Below are positions 43,226 through 52,194 of a DNA stretch of 64,000 bases, in pieces. Positions within the stretch are counted from its first letter, which is position 1; each line of letters starts with the position of its first letter. The DNA comes from Streptomyces triculaminicus (GTDB lineage Bacteria > Actinomycetota > Actinomycetes > Streptomycetales > Streptomycetaceae), in the NCBI RefSeq assembly GCF_017349075.1, contig NZ_JAFMOF010000008.1, positions 1 through 64,000 of the forward strand, written 5' to 3'. A program made the translations under genes and the position numbers. Under the pieces are notes generated by a model. It had not been told where the DNA came from and made no database searches. It worked only from the letters and a program-made list of their open reading frames with translations.

Positions 43226-43800
43226 TCACCGCCCGTCCGTCGGCCGATTCGGCCGGCCCTGGAGGACGGAGTCGGTGAGGCGGTCGGCTGTTTCGGGGTC
43301 GAGGGGGGCGTGGCCCAGGAGGAAGCGGTACCCCCAGAACAGGCCGTAGATCTGGTCGGTGATCAGGTCGAGGTCGGCGTGGTCGGGGAGTTCGCCGCGC
43401 TGCCGGCCTCGGGCGAGGATCTCGCGCAGGGCGGTGCGGCGGGCGGCGGTGAACGCGCGCATCAGGTCGGCGAGATGGGAGTCGCGGGCGGCTTCGCGTA
43501 CCAAGGCCTGCAGCGCGGGAGTCGTGGGCGTGCTCTGCGCAGCGGCGAAGGTGGCGGCGACCAGGCTACGCACGTCCTCGCGCAGCGAGCCGGTGTCCGG
43601 GTCGGGCACGTCCTGTCCGGCGCGGTCGGTGAGAGCGTCCAGCAGAACGGCGCCCTTGGAGGGCCACCATCGGTAGACGGTCTGCTTGCCGACGCCTGCC
43701 GCTCGGGCGATGGCGTCGACGGTGACGGGCGCGCCCTCGCTGTCGGCCGGCAGCCGCAGAGCGGCATCCAGGATGGCGCGGTGGGCGGCCTCGTTGCGGC
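43226..43800 (-). pseudogene. TetR family regulator lacking its 5' end
   Basis: The frame ends at 43226 and can be read back to about 43800: RRRNEAAHRAILDAALRLPA, VTVDAIARAAGVGKQTVYRW, then SKGAVLLDALTDRAGQDVPD and a typical TetR_C domain. The HTH is whole, but the next codons upstream lead to a TGA with no ATG or GTG. At the same point the divergent SDR gene also lacks its N-terminus. A deletion across the shared promoter removed both starts. A shorter protein from a GTG at 43609 would lack the HTH. Confidence 0.75.
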
Positions 43801-44445
43801 GGCGCCGAGGTCCTCATCACCGGTCGCAGCCAGGACCGGCTGGACGCGGCCCTCGCCCGGATCGGCGGCAGGACCGTCGACCACCGGATGGATGTCGCCG
43901 ACTGGTCCGCCATCGAAGCCTTCTTCGCCCGGTCGGGCACGATCGACCACCTGGTGATCGCTGCCAGTGGCGGTGCGGGCAGCGGCCCGTTCGCTCAACT
44001 CGACCTGGATCAGCTGGCGGCCGGGTTCGACGGCAAGTTCTGGCCACACATACGCATCCTCCAAGCTGCCCTGCCGCACCTGTGCAAGGACGGCTCGATC
44101 ACCCTGATCACCTCCGCCTCCGGCCACGCCGCCCTCCCCGGCACTGCCGGACTGGCCGCCGTCAACGGCGCGCTGGCGGCGATGGTTCCTCCGCTGGCCG
44201 TGGAGCTGGCACCGCTGCGCATCAACGCCGTCTCGCCCGGCGTCATCGACACGCCCTGGTGGGACCAGGTCCCGGCCGAGCAGCGCGAGGCGCTGTTCCA
44301 CGGGCTCGCCGCCACCACACCTGCGGGCCGCGTCGGCCGCCCCGAGGATGTGGCCCAGGCCATTCACATGCTCGCCGCCAACACCTTCGTCACCGACATA
44401 GTGCTCGACTGCACCGGCGGCGCCAACCTTCCCACCGGCCGCTGA
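43801..44445 (+). pseudogene. short-chain dehydrogenase lacking its 5' end
   Basis: Coding begins abruptly with GAEVLITGRSQDRLDAALAR, which in intact SDRs is strand beta-2 at about residue 30. The TGxxxGIG cofactor loop and start codon are missing. The rest is good: HLVIAASGGAGSGPF, ITLITSASGHAALPG, ELAPLRINAVSPGVIDTPWW, GRVGRPEDVAQAIHMLA. The usual YxxxK also reads GLAAVNGAL. The junction with the truncated TetR gene lies at about 43800. Translation from the ATG at 43888 is possible but would give a protein unable to bind NAD(P). Confidence 0.75.
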
Positions 44446-44617
44446 CGGGCATTCCTTCCGGCGAATCCTCATCGGGCGGCCTTGAGACGTAAGGGCTAGC
44501 GTGGAAATGACGAACGTCAGCACGTCCTGAAATTTCTCTGCCTGCGGCAACTGTTGATCCGTGCAACGGGTAGGTGCCGCCGTGGCGCGCCGGCACAACA
44601 ACGAGGAGATGGTGGCG

Positions 44618-45286
44618 ATGTCGCAGCAATTCCCAGGCGCGGACAAGGGATCCCCCGAGCCTGACGTGAGGGACGCGGAGCCCGTTCGGATACCCGACGG
44701 GCTGGCCGGTGAGTTGTCTGCTCGCCCTGAACACACCGGCCGCAAGCGCGAGCTCTACCCGGACGTTCCGCTTGTTCTCGACGGAGAAGTGGTCGAGGAC
44801 CTTGAGCGCATGAACGCGGAAGTGACGCGGCCCTTGTTCATGACACGTCTGATCCACAACTCGACCCTGGCTCTGGGAGCCTTCACCGACCGCGAAGCGA
44901 TGCTCTCGGAGGCGTGCCGTATGTACACCGACGCCGAGGAAGGGGAGCTGGAGGCGGCCCTCGAGGCGACCTGTACGCAGCCACCGGACGCCTTGCCCAC
45001 ACAGGTGTGTTTCTTCGAGGACAACGATGAGCAAGGCGACGTGAAGTGTGTGGAGGCGGGGCTGGGATATCCGGACCTGAGCAAGGTGCACAGAGGTTTT
45101 CTGGGCGCAGGGGATTGGAATTTCGTCATCTCCTCCCTCAGCAAGTGCCGATTCGATGTGTCACTCTTCGATCTCCTCGAATGGCACGGGGACGAGTTCT
45201 TCCAGCCCAAGGGATGCAACACTCCCGATCTCGGCCGATTCCGCTGGAACGACCTGGCGGTTTCCATCGCGAATTGGGGGACGTGA
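44618..45286 (+). CDS. protein of unknown function with a possible beta/gamma-crystallin-like C-terminus
   Basis: 222 residues from the ATG at 44618, with GAGGAG 9-10 bases upstream. N-terminal 100 residues are acidic and unrecognised (TGRKRELYPDVPLVLDGEVV, TRLIHNSTLALGAFTDREAM). From about residue 128 the sequence VCFFEDNDEQGD, HRGFLGAGDWNFVISSLSKC and LGRFRWNDLAVSIANWG resembles the Greek-key repeats of beta/gamma-crystallin-like proteins (FxEDxxFxG, ..WND.ISS). GC is lower than in neighbouring genes, which may mean transfer. Not secreted by any visible signal. Confidence 0.6.
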   Translation: MSQQFPGADKGSPEPDVRDAEPVRIPDGLAGELSARPEHTGRKRELYPDVPLVLDGEVVEDLERMNAEVTRPLFMTRLIHNSTLALGAFTDREAMLSEACRMYTDAEEGELEAALEATCTQPPDALPTQVCFFEDNDEQGDVKCVEAGLGYPDLSKVHRGFLGAGDWNFVISSLSKCRFDVSLFDLLEWHGDEFFQPKGCNTPDLGRFRWNDLAVSIANWGT

Positions 45287-45287
45287 C

Positions 45288-45312
45288 CCCGCCGCCTGAT
45301 ACCGGCGGCGGG
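45288..45312. terminator. bidirectional terminator between convergent genes
   Basis: CCCGCCGCC (45288-45296), loop TGATACC, GGCGGCGGG (45304-45312): perfect 9-bp stem between the stops at 45286 and 45318. Confidence 0.75.
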
Positions 45313-45317
45313 ATGCG

Positions 45318-46702
45318 TCACTTCGTCGGGGGCAGCAGCACCGACGCCCGCACCGTGTGGAGGTGGATCACGATGTCGAAGGCGCGGCCCAGCGCCAGCG
45401 GCGGCGTGGGGTCGTTCGGGTAGCGCCCCGGGATGACGTACGTCGGGCGCGCCGTATCCAGCCAGGCGCCGACGTCAGGGGCGCGGCGTGCCGCGCGCAG
45501 GTCGATGTAGAAGTCGCGGTGGGGCACCTGGTCAAGGGTGTACTCGTTGCTCCCGGGTGCGGCGGGGGCGACGGTGAAGACCCCGCTCTCGCCGTTCGCC
45601 GTGCGGGCGCGGTAGTCGCCGCTGTCGATGGTGGTGCCGACGGCGACGTACTCACGGCCGACGAGCTCGCGCAGGTCGGCGCCCATGGTGACGGGGAAGA
45701 CGGCGGGCACGGCCGAGTCGTAGGCGACGTGCCCGTCGTGCCCGGAGACGACGATGCGGTCGCCGGTCCGCCGCTGCCACCAGACGGCGTTCTCGGCCAG
45801 GGTCCGGTCGCGGTGGCGGTTGGCGGCGGTGGCCTGGGCTGGGTCGTCGCTGTCGAAGGCGAACGAGGTGGCCATCTGGGAGACGACGCGGGCGTCCTGG
45901 AGCGCCCAGGGGTCCGTGGTGGCGTGCTGCTTCAGGAGCCGGTACGCGGCCCCGGCGTCGTCGGCCATCTTCTTCCGCTCGGCGAGCGGGAGGCCCATGT
46001 ACGTCTCCAGCCGCGTCGTGACGCCGCCGGGCAGGGCGCGCAGGGCGGCGTAGTGGCGCTGCAGTTCGGGGAGGAGGCCGGGGGCGTGCTCGCCCGTCCA
46101 GCCGAGGATGCGCTCGTACTGTTCGGGATTGACGTCGGCGAAGTCCATGCCCACGAGGCGGACCTGGCGGCCGCCGGCCCGGTTGTGCTCCCGGACCCAG
46201 GTGAACAGGTGCAGGTACTCCTCGGTGTTCGTCAGGCCGTATGCGTGCTGGAATTCCTCCCGCATGATCTGCCTCAGGTCGCCACGCCCGGTGGTGAGGT
46301 AGGTGTTGAGCCGGGCGGCGGCCGACCAGTTGATCTCCATGGCGAAGGCGGAGAATCCCTCGCGCTCGACCAGTTGCCGCAGTACGCGTTCCTTGACGGT
46401 GAACACGTCCTTCGAGCCGTGCGAGACCTCGCCGAGCCCGACGAAGTTCGCGCCGCGGGTCATGGCGGCGAACGCGTCGAGGTCGGCGGCGGGCCCGACC
46501 GGCGCGGTGGTGCGCAGGGGGTGTGCATAGCGCGTCAGGCCGGCCACCACGGACCGGTCCGAAGGGGCGGAGGAAGCGGGGGAAGCGGAATGGGACGTGC
46601 CGTGCGTTCGACTGCCGTGGCGGTGGTGATACCCGCACAGCCCAGGACCGTGGTCAGGGCGAGGGCCAGGGCTGTCGAGGAGCGTAAAGATATCTGTACC
46701 AT
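45318..46702 (-). pseudogene. secreted erythromycin-esterase family protein, frameshifted near the signal peptide
   Basis: The main frame (45318-46550) encodes an erythromycin-esterase-type hydrolase: FVGLGEVSHGSKDVFTVKER, FSAFAMEINWSAAARLNTYL, VRLVGMDFADVNPEQYERIL and DRIVVSGHDGHVAYDSAVPA, with the conserved Glu and His residues of the family. A clear signal peptide (MVQISLRSSTALALALTTVL, GCAGITTATA) lies at 46702 in another frame; a one-base change around 46600-46620 would join them. Without it, a GTG at 46550 gives a protein with no export signal. The family hydrolyses macrolide lactones or succinyl compounds. Confidence 0.75.
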
Positions 46703-46852
46703 GCAGCAGTTATACAAGGCATCTCGCCTGGCGACTGAGGCAGTGGAGACGCCTCCACCGGATAGCCCGGATGGCGGGCGTCGCGGGAGTCGCCTACGGT
46801 TGTCTGGGATGTTCACCTATTCGAACATCTGAGCCTTTCATGGAGGTCAACC

Positions 46853-47131
46853 ATGAACCGTTTTCGAACCCTCACCCTGGTAGCCGCTCCCGCCGCGATG
46901 CTGATCGGCCTGGCCGCTCCCGCGGTGGCCTCGGGCACACCCGGCCCGGACACGCCGGCAACCGTGAGCTCCAGCGCCCCCGTGAAGGTGCAGGCCAAAA
47001 CCTGGCACTGGATGGGCAATTACGGATCGGTCTACGACGCGGCCAATGCCGCCAACGGCTTCGGGGCCGGGGCCGGGGAATTCCTCACCCAGAACGTCAA
47101 CGGCCAGTACGCGACATTCATGTACTACTGA
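46853..47131 (+). CDS. small secreted protein
   Basis: 92 residues; GGAGG seven bases before the ATG. Signal peptide MNRFRTLTLVAAPAAMLIGL, cleavage after AVA at about 27. The mature 65 residues end in WHWMGNYGSVYDAANAANGF, GAGEFLTQNVNGQYATFMYY. No cysteines. Ser/Thr/Asn/Gly-rich ends and a Tyr-rich tail suggest a small surface or matrix protein; function unknown. A strong terminator follows, so it is monocistronic and probably well expressed. Confidence 0.78.
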   Translation: MNRFRTLTLVAAPAAMLIGLAAPAVASGTPGPDTPATVSSSAPVKVQAKTWHWMGNYGSVYDAANAANGFGAGAGEFLTQNVNGQYATFMYY

Positions 47132-47180
47132 GCCAACGCGGCTCGGCAGTCCCGGCACCATCACCCGCACACCGCGCAGG

Positions 47181-47211
47181 GCCCGTCCGTGGCCGCACGC
47201 CACGGACGGGC
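47181..47211 (+). terminator. strong terminator after the small secreted protein
   Basis: GCCCGTCCGTGG (47181-47192), loop CCGCACG, CCACGGACGGGC (47200-47211): perfect 12-bp stem, 50 bases past the stop. Confidence 0.85.
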
Positions 47212-47292
47212 TCCTGGGTTGTACTTCCTGTCGGTTACGCGGCATCCACCGCGGCCTCCGGCTTCGGGCCGCGAGTGGCCGACGATCAGCTC

Positions 47293-48258
47293 TCAGCCCA
47301 CGACTCCCATCGCCTCCGCGTCAGCCGGTGGAAGCCATCCCCAGCCCGCGGGCCGCATCCACCGCTGCGACGCGCCAAGCTCCTGCGCGGCCGTCCGCAG
47401 CGCGTCGACACCCGGGTGCCGCAGGCCGCGCCGCCACACCATCGACACGGGCGACAGGGGTACGGGCTCGACCAGAGGCCTCAGCGCCATCCCCGGCACC
47501 TCGATGAACTCGACGCTCGCCAGGACCGACCATCCCCGCTTGCGTACGACCCGGACGAACTCCTCCGCCCCCTCGATCCCGGGGAACGGTTCGGCCATGA
47601 CGATCCCGTGCCCGTCGAAGAGCCGGGTGGCGAGATCGGTCCACTCCGCGGTGGCGGGGTTCCCGGCACCGGCGTACACCGTCTCGCCCCGCAACGCCCC
47701 CACCGGCACGGCGTCGTGGCCGGCCAGAGGATGGTCCTCGCGCAGCAGGACGGCCATCCGCTCCAGCCGGACGGGCAGGTGATCGAGTCGGTCCCGCACC
47801 TCCGGCGCCAGCCCCGCGATCCTGCCGAAGGAGACGTCGAGCCGCCCGGCGAGGATGTCCTCGGCCGCACCGGTCAGGCCGCTGTGGTAGCGGGCGACGA
47901 ACTCGAGCCCGGGCGCCGCCGCCCGCGCCGCGGTCACCACGCGCTGCCCTGTGGACACCGGTCCTCCGACGTCGACGAGCAGCGGCCGGCTCTCTCCCGC
48001 TTGCACCGCTGCCAGTTCGTCGTACGCGGCGAGGACGTGCCGAACGTACGGCAGGAGCCTGGCCCCCTCCGCCGTGAGTGAGACGGCCCGGGTGGTCCGG
48101 GTGAACAGCGTGGCACCGACGGCTTTCTCGAGCCGCTGGATGTCACGGCTGAGCGCCTGCTGAGCAATGTAAAGGCGCGCTGCGGCGCGCGTGAAATGCA
48201 GCTCCTCGGCAACGGCGGCGAAGGCTCGCAACAAACGCGGTTCCAGGTCGTACGGCAC
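47293..48258 (-). CDS. LysR family transcriptional regulator
   Basis: 321 residues. HTH: LLRAFAAVAEELHFTRAAAR, LYIAQQALSRDIQRLEKAVG, LFTRTTRAVSLTAEG. The effector domain from about residue 90 is standard (VDVGGPVSTGQRVVTAARAA, LDVSFGRIAGLA). An 18-bp perfect palindrome lies 54 bases upstream in the divergent gap. The usual divergent target gene is missing; only a 39-codon frame is present there. Confidence 0.9.
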   Translation of the reverse strand: MPYDLEPRLLRAFAAVAEELHFTRAAARLYIAQQALSRDIQRLEKAVGATLFTRTTRAVSLTAEGARLLPYVRHVLAAYDELAAVQAGESRPLLVDVGGPVSTGQRVVTAARAAAPGLEFVARYHSGLTGAAEDILAGRLDVSFGRIAGLAPEVRDRLDHLPVRLERMAVLLREDHPLAGHDAVPVGALRGETVYAGAGNPATAEWTDLATRLFDGHGIVMAEPFPGIEGAEEFVRVVRKRGWSVLASVEFIEVPGMALRPLVEPVPLSPVSMVWRRGLRHPGVDALRTAAQELGASQRWMRPAGWGWLPPADAEAMGVVG

Positions 48259-48311
48259 GTGAAGCAGTCAACAACAGCAACGTAGTGAATGGCCAGTGAT
48301 CAGGTGTTGGA

Positions 48312-48329
48312 CCCGTCGGCGCCGACGGG
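48312..48329. promoter_or_regulatory. 18-bp perfect palindrome, probable operator
   Basis: CCCGTCGGC-GCCGACGGG (48312-48329), in the gap between the LysR start and the small frame at 48343. Position and symmetry suit LysR binding; as RNA it could also fold. Confidence 0.55.
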
Positions 48330-48342
48330 CGACCGTAGACGC

Positions 48343-48462
48343 ATGATTCTTTTCCTCACCACCCCGCCCCGCTGGACGCCCGACGCGCGCCCCACCGTCC
48401 GCGCCCGCTTCCGCTCCGCCCTCGGCGCCGTCGTCACCACCGCCCGGCGTGCGCGCTCCTGA
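48343..48462 (+). CDS. 39-residue small open frame, divergent from LysR
   Basis: MILFLTTPPRWTPDARPTVR, ARFRSALGAVVTTARRARS, then TGA. Third positions are strongly GC, and it starts 84 bases from the LysR gene, where a regulated target would sit. It is very basic and short. It may be a real small protein or the remnant of the original target gene. I cannot assign a function. Confidence 0.35.
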   Translation: MILFLTTPPRWTPDARPTVRARFRSALGAVVTTARRARS

Positions 48463-48558
48463 CCGTTCGCGGGCTCACCAGGCAGGCTCCTGGCGACCCG
48501 CCGGACACGCCCGAAAGCGTGTCCGGCCGGCGTTGCAGGGCCGACAGAGTCGAGAACA

Positions 48559-49716
48559 TCAGCGGCCGTCGTGGATTTCCTGGTGCATCTGGGGCTGCTT
48601 GTCCTTGTCGTGGGTGGCCGCGTCCTCCAAGACCGCGTTGAACACCTTGTTGCCGGCGCCGAGGGCCTCCTTGTACGGGTCGATGCCGGTGGTCTGTTTG
48701 ACGGCGCCGCTCAGGGCGCTGCCCAGACCGCCGGCGAGTCCATGGCCGGTGGCGGCGGGCTTGGCGAAGAGGTCGAGCGGGCTCCTGGGGATGCCGGCCA
48801 TGTCGGCGTACTTGTCGGTGAGTGCCTGGCGGACCATCGCGATGAACGTGTCGGTCACCACGGGCGTCTTCATGAGCAGTTCCCGGTAGTACTTGACGGC
48901 CTGCTCGGTCATGAAGACGCCGTCGTCGGTCTTCTTCCACTCGTCGTCGCGCACCTTGGTCCACATCCGGTCGACCAGGTCGGCGTCCTTGGGCAGCTGG
49001 AACCTCTCGAGGGTGCCGAGGTAGTGGTTGACGTAGTGCCAGGCACCCATGAAGCCGTGGCGCTGGGCATCCGAGGGATTGATGCCGAGATGGCGCATGG
49101 CCTGGAGGATCTGCACGCTGAAGACGCACGTGGCACCGGTGGTGTACTTCTGCGAGACCGGCTCGCCCCACTTGGCGTAGTCCCACTCGCCGCTCTTCTT
49201 GTGCAGCTGCCGCACCGAGGCGTGCACGAGCCGGACCTTGGTGACCGTCGCCTTCAGCGTCCCGTCCCGCATGGCGCCCTTGTCGCCCATGCCCTGGAAC
49301 AGGCGCGTGGACTGCGACAGCCGACGACCGGGACCTTCGACGCCGCCGAGACGGCCCGTGGAGCGCAGCGTGTAGGCACCGGTCGGGGACAGGTAGGTGC
49401 CGATGAGTCCGACGGTGCCCTGAAGCATGGACGCCACGCCGTGGTGCTCGTCGAAGAAGCCCTCCGCGGCCTTCGCGTCCGCCTCGGTCCAGCCCGGCGG
49501 ATCGGCTTCCGCCTCCCGCATGAAGTCCGCCAGCCGCGGGGGCAGCTGGGAGTAGTCCATGCCGGGCTTGAGCGTGTTGATGGTGCGGAAGAGCTGGTTG
49601 ACCCCACCGACTTCCTTGTTGTCGATCAGATCGGACACGAGCTCGTCGGCGGGCGGATCGCCGGCCTGGCTCGCCGCTTCCAGTTCTTGGACGATGTTCG
49701 CTTCCGTCAGTGTCAC
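48559..49716 (-). CDS. MpaB/rubber-oxygenase-like oxygenase (DUF2236)
   Basis: 385 residues, no signal peptide. Central motifs fit the MpaB/latex-clearing-protein fold: MLQGTVGLIGTYLSPTGAYT, RLVHASVRQLH (helix with conserved R and H), TTGATCVFSVQILQAMRHLG and RHGFMGAWHYVNHYLGTLER, with the His/Arg residues that surround the heme-b in the family. Family members cleave C=C bonds or hydroxylate. It stands alone, transcribed away from the sigma factor gene. Substrate unknown. Confidence 0.78.
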   Translation of the reverse strand: MTLTEANIVQELEAASQAGDPPADELVSDLIDNKEVGGVNQLFRTINTLKPGMDYSQLPPRLADFMREAEADPPGWTEADAKAAEGFFDEHHGVASMLQGTVGLIGTYLSPTGAYTLRSTGRLGGVEGPGRRLSQSTRLFQGMGDKGAMRDGTLKATVTKVRLVHASVRQLHKKSGEWDYAKWGEPVSQKYTTGATCVFSVQILQAMRHLGINPSDAQRHGFMGAWHYVNHYLGTLERFQLPKDADLVDRMWTKVRDDEWKKTDDGVFMTEQAVKYYRELLMKTPVVTDTFIAMVRQALTDKYADMAGIPRSPLDLFAKPAATGHGLAGGLGSALSGAVKQTTGIDPYKEALGAGNKVFNAVLEDAATHDKDKQPQMHQEIHDGR

Positions 49717-50131
49717 GGCCGTTCTCCGATTCTCGGTGACTCAGTGTGCGCAGGCCAGCCCCCATGTCGGGGACGGCAGGGCGTGCGGAAGCGTCTCGCC
49801 ATGGGCCGGGCGGGACGCGGCACACCAGGGAATCCGGCGTTCGTGGACTGCCTGACTCGGCATCCCGCTCCGCAGCTCCGCCGCCCGGGCAAGATCACCC
49901 TCTCCGGTCCTTCCCACTACCTTGCGTAACGACCGCGCTCCGTTAGGGGCGCACAGGGGTGCGCCGGCGCACTTGCGGGCGCACTTTGCGCCGGCCGCAG
50001 CCAGAAGCCACCCCGAACGCCGCACTACAGGGTCTTCGCATGTCTTCGCGTGCACGCGAAAAACTCGTGTGTAACGTGCCCCGCTCCCCACCTCGTGTAT
50101 GGAGTGACGTCAGATCACGGAAGGGAACACG
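49717..50131. promoter_or_regulatory. divergent promoter spacer (oxygenase / ECF sigma)
   Basis: 415 bases between divergent genes. No gene is convincing. The right end (50040-50130) is AT-richer and has CGTGTGTAACGTG and a good AAGGGA site before the GTG at 50132. I see no clear operator. Confidence 0.4.
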
Positions 50132-50635
50132 GTGGGGGAAGCACCCGGCGACTACCTGGAATTCGCGACCGCGCGCAGCGGCTATCTGTTTCGTACAGCG
50201 TGCCTGCTCACCGGCGGCGACTGGCACCTCGCGGAGGACCTGGTCCAGGAGACTCTCGCCAAGATGTTCCGGTCGTGGCGGCGGATCAACCGCAACCACT
50301 CCCCGGTCGCCTACGGGCACACCGTTCTGGTGCGTACGTTCCTGTCGCACCGGCGGCTGCGCAGCTCCAGCGAGCGTCCGAGCGATTCGTTCCCGGACGC
50401 CGCCGGGCGCGTCGACGACGCGGAGCTGCGGCTGACGTTGCTGGACGGTCTGGCCCGGCTGGCCGCGAAGGACCGTGCCGTGCTGGTGCTGCGCTACTGG
50501 GAGGACCGCACGGTGGAAGAGACCGCCGCGGCCATGAAGCTCTCGCAGGGGGCGGTGCGTGTCCGGAGCCTGCGGGCGTTGCAGCGCCTGCGTGAGCTGC
50601 TCGGCGACGAGCTGTCCGAGCTCGCGGCCCGCTAG
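50132..50635 (+). CDS. ECF sigma factor, SigE family
   Basis: 167 residues from a GTG preceded by GGAAGGGA. Region 2: YLEFATARSGYLFRTACLLT, AEDLVQETLAKMFRSWRRI with the -10-binding helix; region 4: LLDGLARLAAKDRAVLVLRY, TVEETAAAMKLSQGAVRVRS HTH. This is the Streptomyces SigE-type family whose partner is usually a membrane protein encoded directly downstream, as here. Target promoters are not known. Confidence 0.9.
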   Translation: MGEAPGDYLEFATARSGYLFRTACLLTGGDWHLAEDLVQETLAKMFRSWRRINRNHSPVAYGHTVLVRTFLSHRRLRSSSERPSDSFPDAAGRVDDAELRLTLLDGLARLAAKDRAVLVLRYWEDRTVEETAAAMKLSQGAVRVRSLRALQRLRELLGDELSELAAR

Positions 50636-50751
50636 CGTGCCCCACCGTTTCCTCCCTCGCGCTTTCCCCGCAGTTTCACTCCAGTCTCACCGCAGTGCGA
50701 GTCGCCGCTGCCAAGTCACCGCTGTACGAGCCGTACGAACGGAGCTGTCCC

Positions 50752-52005
50752 ATGCCCCTCGACGACCATGACGACGCGTTCGAGCGGCGGCTGTCCGCCG
50801 CCCTGGAGGACGCGACCCGCGCCTGCCCTCCGCATTCCCCCGACCTGGTCGACCGCGCCACCGCGCGGGGCCACCGGCTGCGCCGGGTGCGCGCGTTCCA
50901 GGTAGGAGCGGGGTGCGCCGCGCTGACGCTGGTCGCGCTCGGCGGCACGCTCCTGGGCACCGGCGGGTCCGGCGGCGCGGCGGCCCCCGAGGCCCTCTCC
51001 CCCGCGGCCTCCGGCGCCGCGCGGCCACCCGCCACGACGATCAGTGGGGAGGAGATGATCGCGACGTTGAAGGGCCTGCTGCCGAAGGACGGGACGGTCT
51101 CCGACGCGTCCGGGACCGGGTCGACGGGCACCGGGAAGAGGGTCCCGACCGCCAAGCTCACCTACACCGACGCGCGCGGCAGTTCCAGCCTCGACATCGC
51201 CGTCGGCCGGCTTGGCCCCGGCGACCGGCCGGGCGGCTGTCTGCCCGTCCAGGTGCGGCCGTACGACCGGTGCGAGGCACGCAAGCTGCCCGACGGCTCG
51301 ACGCTCTACACCACCCGGTCCTTCACTCACCCCAACAGCGACACGGGCCAGCGGCGCTGGTACGCCGAGCTCGTCACCGCGGACGGCGCGGACCTGGTTG
51401 TCCAGGAATTCGGGGGCGGCGACGAGAAGGCCTCGGACGGCACCGCCGACCCGGCGTTCTCCCTCGGGCAACTGAGCACGATCGTACAGAGCCCGCATGG
51501 CGCAAGGCCATCGCAGCCCTCCTGCCCCGGCCACCGGCGCACCCGCCACGCCCCGCGGCAGGCCGCCTCCGGCAAGCGCATGGCCGAGGTACTCACATCC
51601 CTCCTGCCCTCGGGCGGCAGGATCACGGACCTGCACACCGACACCGGCCTCGTCCAGCTCGTCCACGACGACGGTCACGGCAAGTCCATGATCGAGGCGG
51701 ACGTTCAGAGCAACATGACCGACGCGCTGGCCGGGCACATGAGCTGCCCGTCCGGCGCCGACGACGCCGACTGCCGGAGCCGGACCCTCCCGGACGGCAC
51801 CCGGGTCAAGGTCACCCGCGAGCCCTCGGAGAAGGGAGGCTCCGCCGTCGTCTGGACCGCCGACACCCTGCGCCCGGACGGCCGCCGCGTCCTCGTCCGC
51901 GAGATCAACTCGTATGCGGAGAGCGGCCCGGTGACTCGCCCGGAACCGCCGCTGAGCCTGGAGCGGCTGCAGGCCATGGCGCTCGAGCGGAAGTGGCTCG
52001 GCTGA
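50752..52005 (+). CDS. membrane protein partner of the ECF sigma factor
   Basis: 417 residues from the ATG at 50752, with GGAG eight bases upstream. A short cytoplasmic N-terminus (about 50 residues), one TM helix (FQVGAGCAALTLVALGGTLL, about 49-70) and a large extracellular part with two similar halves (MIATLKGLLPKDGTVSDASG and MAEVLTSLLPSGGRITDLHT). This is the usual layout of the gene after a SigE-type sigma factor, a candidate anti-sigma or signal receptor. Between 51490 and 51575 the coding frame walks through all three frames (SPAWRKAIAALLP then APATGAPATPRG, then SGKRMAEV), so the linker of the halves is garbled. Confidence 0.75.
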   Translation: MPLDDHDDAFERRLSAALEDATRACPPHSPDLVDRATARGHRLRRVRAFQVGAGCAALTLVALGGTLLGTGGSGGAAAPEALSPAASGAARPPATTISGEEMIATLKGLLPKDGTVSDASGTGSTGTGKRVPTAKLTYTDARGSSSLDIAVGRLGPGDRPGGCLPVQVRPYDRCEARKLPDGSTLYTTRSFTHPNSDTGQRRWYAELVTADGADLVVQEFGGGDEKASDGTADPAFSLGQLSTIVQSPHGARPSQPSCPGHRRTRHAPRQAASGKRMAEVLTSLLPSGGRITDLHTDTGLVQLVHDDGHGKSMIEADVQSNMTDALAGHMSCPSGADDADCRSRTLPDGTRVKVTREPSEKGGSAVVWTADTLRPDGRRVLVREINSYAESGPVTRPEPPLSLERLQAMALERKWLG

Positions 52006-52025
52006 CTAAGCGGACGAAGCGGCAC

Positions 52026-52194
52026 GAGGGTGCGCCCGTGCCGCACCGTCCTTGACGGTGGCACCGTCTTCTCGATGAAGCTGAGCGGTGTCCCCCTCCA
52101 GGACGAGGACAAGACGGGCCCCTACAGCACCGACAAGCTCGAGCCCCTCCTCATCAAGGACGTCAAAGCCGCCCTCACCGAGCTCAAGAGCTGA
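52026..52194 (+). pseudogene. 3' remnant of a gene
   Basis: The + frame ending at TGA 52192-52194 reads VRPCRTVLDGGTVFSMKLSG, VPLQDEDKTGPYSTDKLEPL, LIKDVKAALTELKS. Its codon usage is good and it ends cleanly, but it has no proper start. It looks like the C-terminus of another exported protein whose 5' part has been lost or frameshifted. It overlaps the end of the next minus-strand gene by 11 bases. Confidence 0.4.
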
